A DNA stretch of 64,000 nucleotides from Meghimatium bilineatum (Eukaryota; Mollusca; Gastropoda; Stylommatophora; Philomycidae): assembly GCA_034231615.1 (NCBI GenBank), contig CM067322.1, positions 69,425,354 through 69,489,353 of the forward strand. The letters are read 5' to 3'. Shown one piece after another: positions 59,600 to 64,000 of this stretch. The notes under the pieces were generated by a model. That model was not told where the DNA came from and did no database searches. It saw only the letters and a list, made by a program, of their open reading frames with translations. The number at the start of each line of letters is the position of its first letter. Positions within the stretch are counted from its first letter, which is position 1. Made by a program: the position numbers and the translations under genes.

Positions 59600-60560
59600 T
59601 TGTTTTTACTCTCAATTGATCATCATCAGGTGACATATACTTTCCAGAACGCAATCTTCCCTATGGATCTCTTGAATGCTCCGCGGTCTTAAACAAGTTG
59701 TCCTGCCTCTTCTAGTGACATGAGCAGGCATTCTTGAATGTATTTTGTCCACGTCGTCTTGGGAGGCCTTTGCCCCTGTTGCCTTCTATCATCCCCTCCA
59801 GTAATACTCTCTTCATGCCGTCGTGTCTCTTAATGTGACCGAAATTTTTTTTAGTTTTTTCATTAATGTGGTGTTCAGAAGCCGGCTTTCCTGGATGTTA
59901 ATTGTTCTTACTTAACTCCTCCTGGTTTGTTTTCCTTCCTGTCCATGGTATTCTCAGAACACTTCTATAACACTTTAATTCCAATGATGTTATCCTTTGC
60001 CCACTGTTTTATTTAGTGTCCATGCTTCACATCCATATGTCGATACAGAAAACACACATGTTCGTAGTAAACACAACTTCATTCTTATGTTAGTACCCTT
60101 CCATAGTTTCTTTAGCTGTTTTAATTGTGACCGCGCCATTGCTGTTCTCTTAATCTCAACTGCGCAGTCGCCCATTTTGTTCATATTAGTTTCTAAGTAA
60201 TCAAAATTGTCACGTCTTCTAAATTTCAGTTCTCAATATTAATTTTGGGTCCTGATTTAGTTTTGTGAGTTGCCATTATTTTTGTCTTTTTCGTATTTAA
60301 GAACAAGTTTTGCTGTTCGCTGAACTTTTGGGTTGATTTAATTATATTCAGTAGGTCGTGTTTGTTGTTAATAACAGTGTCATCTGCATATCTAATTTCT
60401 GATATCTGCAGCCCTCCTATATTTATGTGTCTGAAGTCAGGATTCATTGTTTCTTGTCTCATGTTTCTCATATTTTCTGCATAGATGTTGAATAAGTATG
60501 GAGACAAGGTACAACCTTGTCTTACTCTTTTCTGTATATTGTCAATAGATAGTCATATTG
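59600..60560 (-). mobile_element. 5'-truncated RTE-like LINE
   Basis: The minus strand starts in the RT core (about 60525) with MSPYLFNIYAENMRNM, IRYADDTVINNKHDLLNIIK (YADD), NTKKTKIMATHKTKSG, then MARSQLKQLKKLWKGTNIRM, YGCEAWTLNK. It ends with decayed FGHIKRHDGMKRVLLEGMI and KGLPRRR blocks. It is the same family as 16085-17480. Confidence 0.82.
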
Positions 60561-61554
60561 GAATCATGCAGTCCTGTGGACTATGCTAAAAATAGGTCAA
60601 TACAGATTCACTCAAAGGTTTGCAGGATCTAACGTTAATAGATCTCTGCATTAAAAAATGGCGGAACATACCTTTTATATACATCTATATAGAACAGGTG
60701 ATATTCAAAATATTTGCACACCTCTGAGTTAGTCTTCTGAGTACTAAAGAAATCTCTGGTTAAATTTCAAACTGTATATAAGAAACAAGAGCTAATCTAT
60801 AGTAATTCTTGGGGATTAATAACAGAAACACAACTAAATTGAATGTATCTATGTTCTGCTATTTTGCGTATTTCTTATTGTACTAAATTTAGTTTTACAA
60901 GTGTGTCGATTACATGTAAAATATCAGTAGTCTTTAAAGAAAAACCAATTGACTTCACGTTTATGATTGATCGAAGAGCATCCACACAAGAAATTATTTT
61001 ATATTAAAAAAAAATGTTAATATTTCATTCTTAAAATCTCAGACGGATATATGACAGAAAGGTATATACATGATTGGGAAGAACGTATCACCTTCGAAAG
61101 ACATTGTTGAGACGATCTGCGCGTGGAGTTGGTACATGGTTCCAATAATCGCCCAAGCAGTAGATAATTAACACCGACAATTATGGAAGCAGTAAACTTA
61201 GGACGTCGTGGTAACTAGATTACCAGAACTGCGAACTCCCATTATTTTTCGATGGTTGTAAAGCTCTGATACAACCAAATTGGACTAACGTCCGCGGTTG
61301 AAAGAAGCGTACCACACTGGAAGAGGTATACTTTTCGTAACCAATCTAATCGAAGCATCGATTAGTGATTATCTGAACCGACGGCGGTACACTCTGGGCA
61401 TCCCCATAGGAGTTCCGTCTTATTCAGCAGATGGCGAAGGGTATGTATGTTGATAGTTTCCGTAGAACATTGATTGTATATATTCCGAATCCTGCTCGTT
61501 AATCGCCCCCCCCCTCTACTATCTCCTCGATCAATTTCAAACTACCTCAACCTC
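60561..61554. other. No gene recognised
   Basis: No exon, RNA gene or element recognised. Confidence 0.3.
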
Positions 61555-62010
61555 TTAACAGTTCCCTCCACTATAGTGTCCTCGTCAAGCATACGTATAT
61601 CTGCGGAATTTATAACTCCCTCATGTCCATTGTCTTTGTGTCATGATAGATGTGCTTTATGTGTGCTAGTCGGTGGGCTCTCTAATTACCCTCAACCCGA
61701 GCGTGGATATGGACAAAATATCCATGACAATTCTTAGAGGTGTGAAACAACAATATATTATATCAACCAATGACGCAACTATCCATTATGAATTTTGCGG
61801 ATTATGGATTGAGAGTTTGACACAGTAATGGTGCTGATTGTCACAGTCTATGAGATTCATTTTAGGGCATCTGTAGCAGCTTCGATCTCCAGTTTCATTC
61901 TGGAGGTTGTACTATATGCTTCACACTTTCCAGCAATGACTTTACGTCTTATAATTACATAAAAACTCCATCCGGATATTGACTCTCTCAAGCAAAATGA
62001 ATTAAACAGG
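61555..62010 (-). mobile_element. RNase H domain of a LINE
   Basis: Minus strand: SGWSFYVIIRRKVIAGKCEA, YSTTSRMKLEIEAATDALK (the E in MExEAxTxAL), then VSNSQSIIRKIHNG (DSQSMLRKI), WIFCPYPRSG and, in another frame, a decayed RVRGNxRAHRLA. It is the same family as 25757-26270. No RT part seen. Confidence 0.62.
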
Positions 62011-62425
62011 TTACTAAAACACTTACCTTGCCTATTAATACAAATATATAAAAAAAAGTATATATAAAAAAACATACAATAAAACTAAACAGGACAATTC
62101 TCCACGTATCGGCTCAAATTGAACATTTTTCAAGAGACAAACAACAGAAAACAATAAAATAAAAAACAAAATAGATGACTAGATTTCATCAAGCCCCGTC
62201 TCCATAGCGCAGGGATGGCAACGCATCTAGTAAAAGAGAAAATGCGTGCATTCATTATAAACAAGCCGAAAGTGGGAAATTAGAGGCACAATAGATGTAG
62301 TTGGGATGTTTATAATGAGTGCAAGAATAATAAAAGAAAAAGATAAGAAAAATACCCATTTTGTCACTTTATCAGACAGGCAGGTTTTAAGAACATAGTC
62401 ACAACAGGCAAGACTGAAGGGAACA

Positions 62426-62575
62426 GAGACAGATGGGGACGTGAGAAAATATTCGTGTGACAACCTAGCAAGGCTTGGAAACAACGATCCTGATAACAAT
62501 ACTGTGAACAGAGAACCATGGTCACCTACGCCAACAAGAATGGCATATGGTAATGATAGATGAGTAATGATGAGG
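62426..62575 (+). repeat. Left arm of a 150-bp inverted repeat
   Basis: GAGACAGATGGGGACGTGAG to GATAGATGAGTAATGATGAG. This is the reverse complement of 63851-64000 with only a few differences over 150 bp. The arms are about 1.28 kb apart and enclose the (TA)n tract and the Penelope-like fragment. Because the right arm meets the window edge, the repeat may be longer. Confidence 0.9.
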
Positions 62576-62898
62576 TTGTGTGGTGGTGGGGTGAGTGGGT
62601 ATGGGGAAGGAAGGATACAAGAAGAATCATCATTTGAAAACGCATGGAATGAATGTGAAACCAAATATAGACATAAACATATATATAAAACCAAACCTAA
62701 ACATACATAGAAATGTATACACACACCAAGAGTTAAGAAATAAATATATAACAAAATGGACACAGATGTGTGAAGGATACCCACACAAAATGCACAGGCA
62801 TGCAAATGTATCCACACATAGGAAAGGGCTCACACCAGAATAGGCATACATACTGACACAGAATGGAGATACGTGCATTAACATAAACAAGCGCTCAC

Positions 62899-63093
<195 letters not shown>

Positions 63094-63599
63094 TAAATAT
63101 GAACATGCATCCACATAAACACTTTCTCACATACATAAAAACAATAACATGAACATTCGTACACATAGAAACATATACATATATTAATGTAAATATAAAC
63201 GTTCGTTCACATAAAGATAATGCTATAACAACTGCATATGTATACATACAAATGTGTGGCCCAAAGTAATTGTGTGGATACATAGAACCATGTAAAACAA
63301 AATGCATATACAAATAACTATACATGTGTGGGCACCCATCGAAGAGACAACTGCAATAACAACGAGGAAATCAAAATCTAAATATGTAAATGATTTAACA
63401 ATAACAAAATGGCAGAGTACAAAATAATCACATATTGACATACACAAACGAAAGAAGATATAAAGGAATTATATAGAAGTACGGCAAACACAAAAATAAT
63501 TACTCACGAAAGTGTACAAAGACAAATAATTACAAGAATCAGTGCAATACGGGAGTAGAGGGTATAAAGAAAAGGTGGGTAACTCAAACAAAACGGTGA

Positions 63600-63845
63600 T
63601 TAATATTCATTCCGTGTGGTTGCAAGACTCCCATATGACAAATGAGACGATATTCCAAGGACTGACGTTGCCGGTCACCGGTATAACAACGTAACAAACG
63701 GTTACAGAGACATCAGAGCTACCATGATGTGACGGGCTGTTAAAATGATTAGCCACTGGGGAGTCGCGATGATTCGTGATATCTCTCAAATGTTCGGCGA
63801 ATCTATCTGCTAAACGTCTACCAGTCTCACCAATATACTTCATAA
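63600..63845 (-). mobile_element. Penelope-like element, GIY-YIG endonuclease fragment
   Basis: The minus strand reads YIGETGRRLADRFAEHLRDI, then NHRDSPVANHFNSPSHHGSS, and the terminal part resembles LEYRLICHMGVLQPHGMN. This is the C-terminal GIY-YIG nuclease of Penelope-like retroelements (usual pattern YVGETGRRLxxRxxEH...VAxHFN...LxxHGxN). It is broken and only this domain is present. The fragment stops about 6 bp from the inverted-repeat arm at 63851. Old, partial copy. Confidence 0.78.
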
Positions 63846-63850
63846 AACAT

Positions 63851-64000
63851 CCTCATCATTACTCATCTATCATTATCATATGCCATTCTGGTTGGCGTAG
63901 GTGACCATGGTTCTCTGTTCACAGTTTTGTTATCAGGATCGTTGTTTCCAAGCCTTGCTAGGTTGTCACACGAATATTTTCTCACGTCCCCATCTGTCTC
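63851..64000 (-). repeat. Right arm of the 150-bp inverted repeat (reaches window edge)
   Basis: Reverse complement of 62426-62575. It lies directly beside the Penelope-like nuclease fragment. Inverted or direct terminal copies are common in Penelope-like elements, so the arms may be parts of that element. Confidence 0.88.

Noticed and set aside
61474-61737. 87-codon plus frame
   Set aside because: Its right part overlaps LINE RNase H sequence on the other strand and it resembles no protein family.

Overview
The window is nuclear DNA from an animal, most likely an invertebrate bilaterian and possibly a mollusc. It is AT-rich, has one spliced gene with long introns, and is crowded with decayed non-LTR retrotransposons, SINE-like repeats and minisatellites. 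There are no operons, ribosome binding sites, rRNA genes or CRISPR arrays. The species cannot be fixed from the sequence.

The only host gene recognised is an orthologue of PALS1/MPP5 (Drosophila Stardust), the MAGUK scaffold of the Crumbs polarity complex. It lies on the minus strand. Twelve exons between 30803 and 367 read in order: N-terminal region, PAR6-binding ECR region, basic/acidic linker, L27N, L27C, PDZ, SH3 and HOOK. Every junction has an AG acceptor and GT donor, and all intron phases agree, giving 715 whole codons with no internal stop. The guanylate kinase domain must lie left of base 1. The true start codon lies upstream of 30803 and was not found.

The introns and the 33 kb beyond 30803 are a graveyard of mobile elements. 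At least six kinds of LINE 3' end occur: RTE-like C-termini, an RT family ending in a zinc-finger motif, and RNase H-bearing I/Jockey-like copies. There is also a hAT-like fragment, an internally deleted mariner and, at the right edge, a Penelope-like GIY-YIG fragment. Several insertions can be dated relative to one another because target-site duplications (TSDs) are visible: LINE into LINE at 18812-19466, 37483-37757 and 53663-53838; SINE into LINE at 17092-17254; mariner into LINE at 46926-47809.

The best candidate for something undescribed is a dispersed repeat with a (GAA)n tail. It has about ten copies here. A short form of about 160 bp is flanked by 8-12 bp TSDs in three copies, and a longer form of about 280 bp carries an extra 5' part. 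It behaves like a SINE, but I saw no clear tRNA-type promoter boxes in it. Other structures of note are a 350-bp palindrome (35876-36222), an inverted repeat around a (TA)n tract that runs off the right edge, and several minisatellites with periods of about 25-43 bp.
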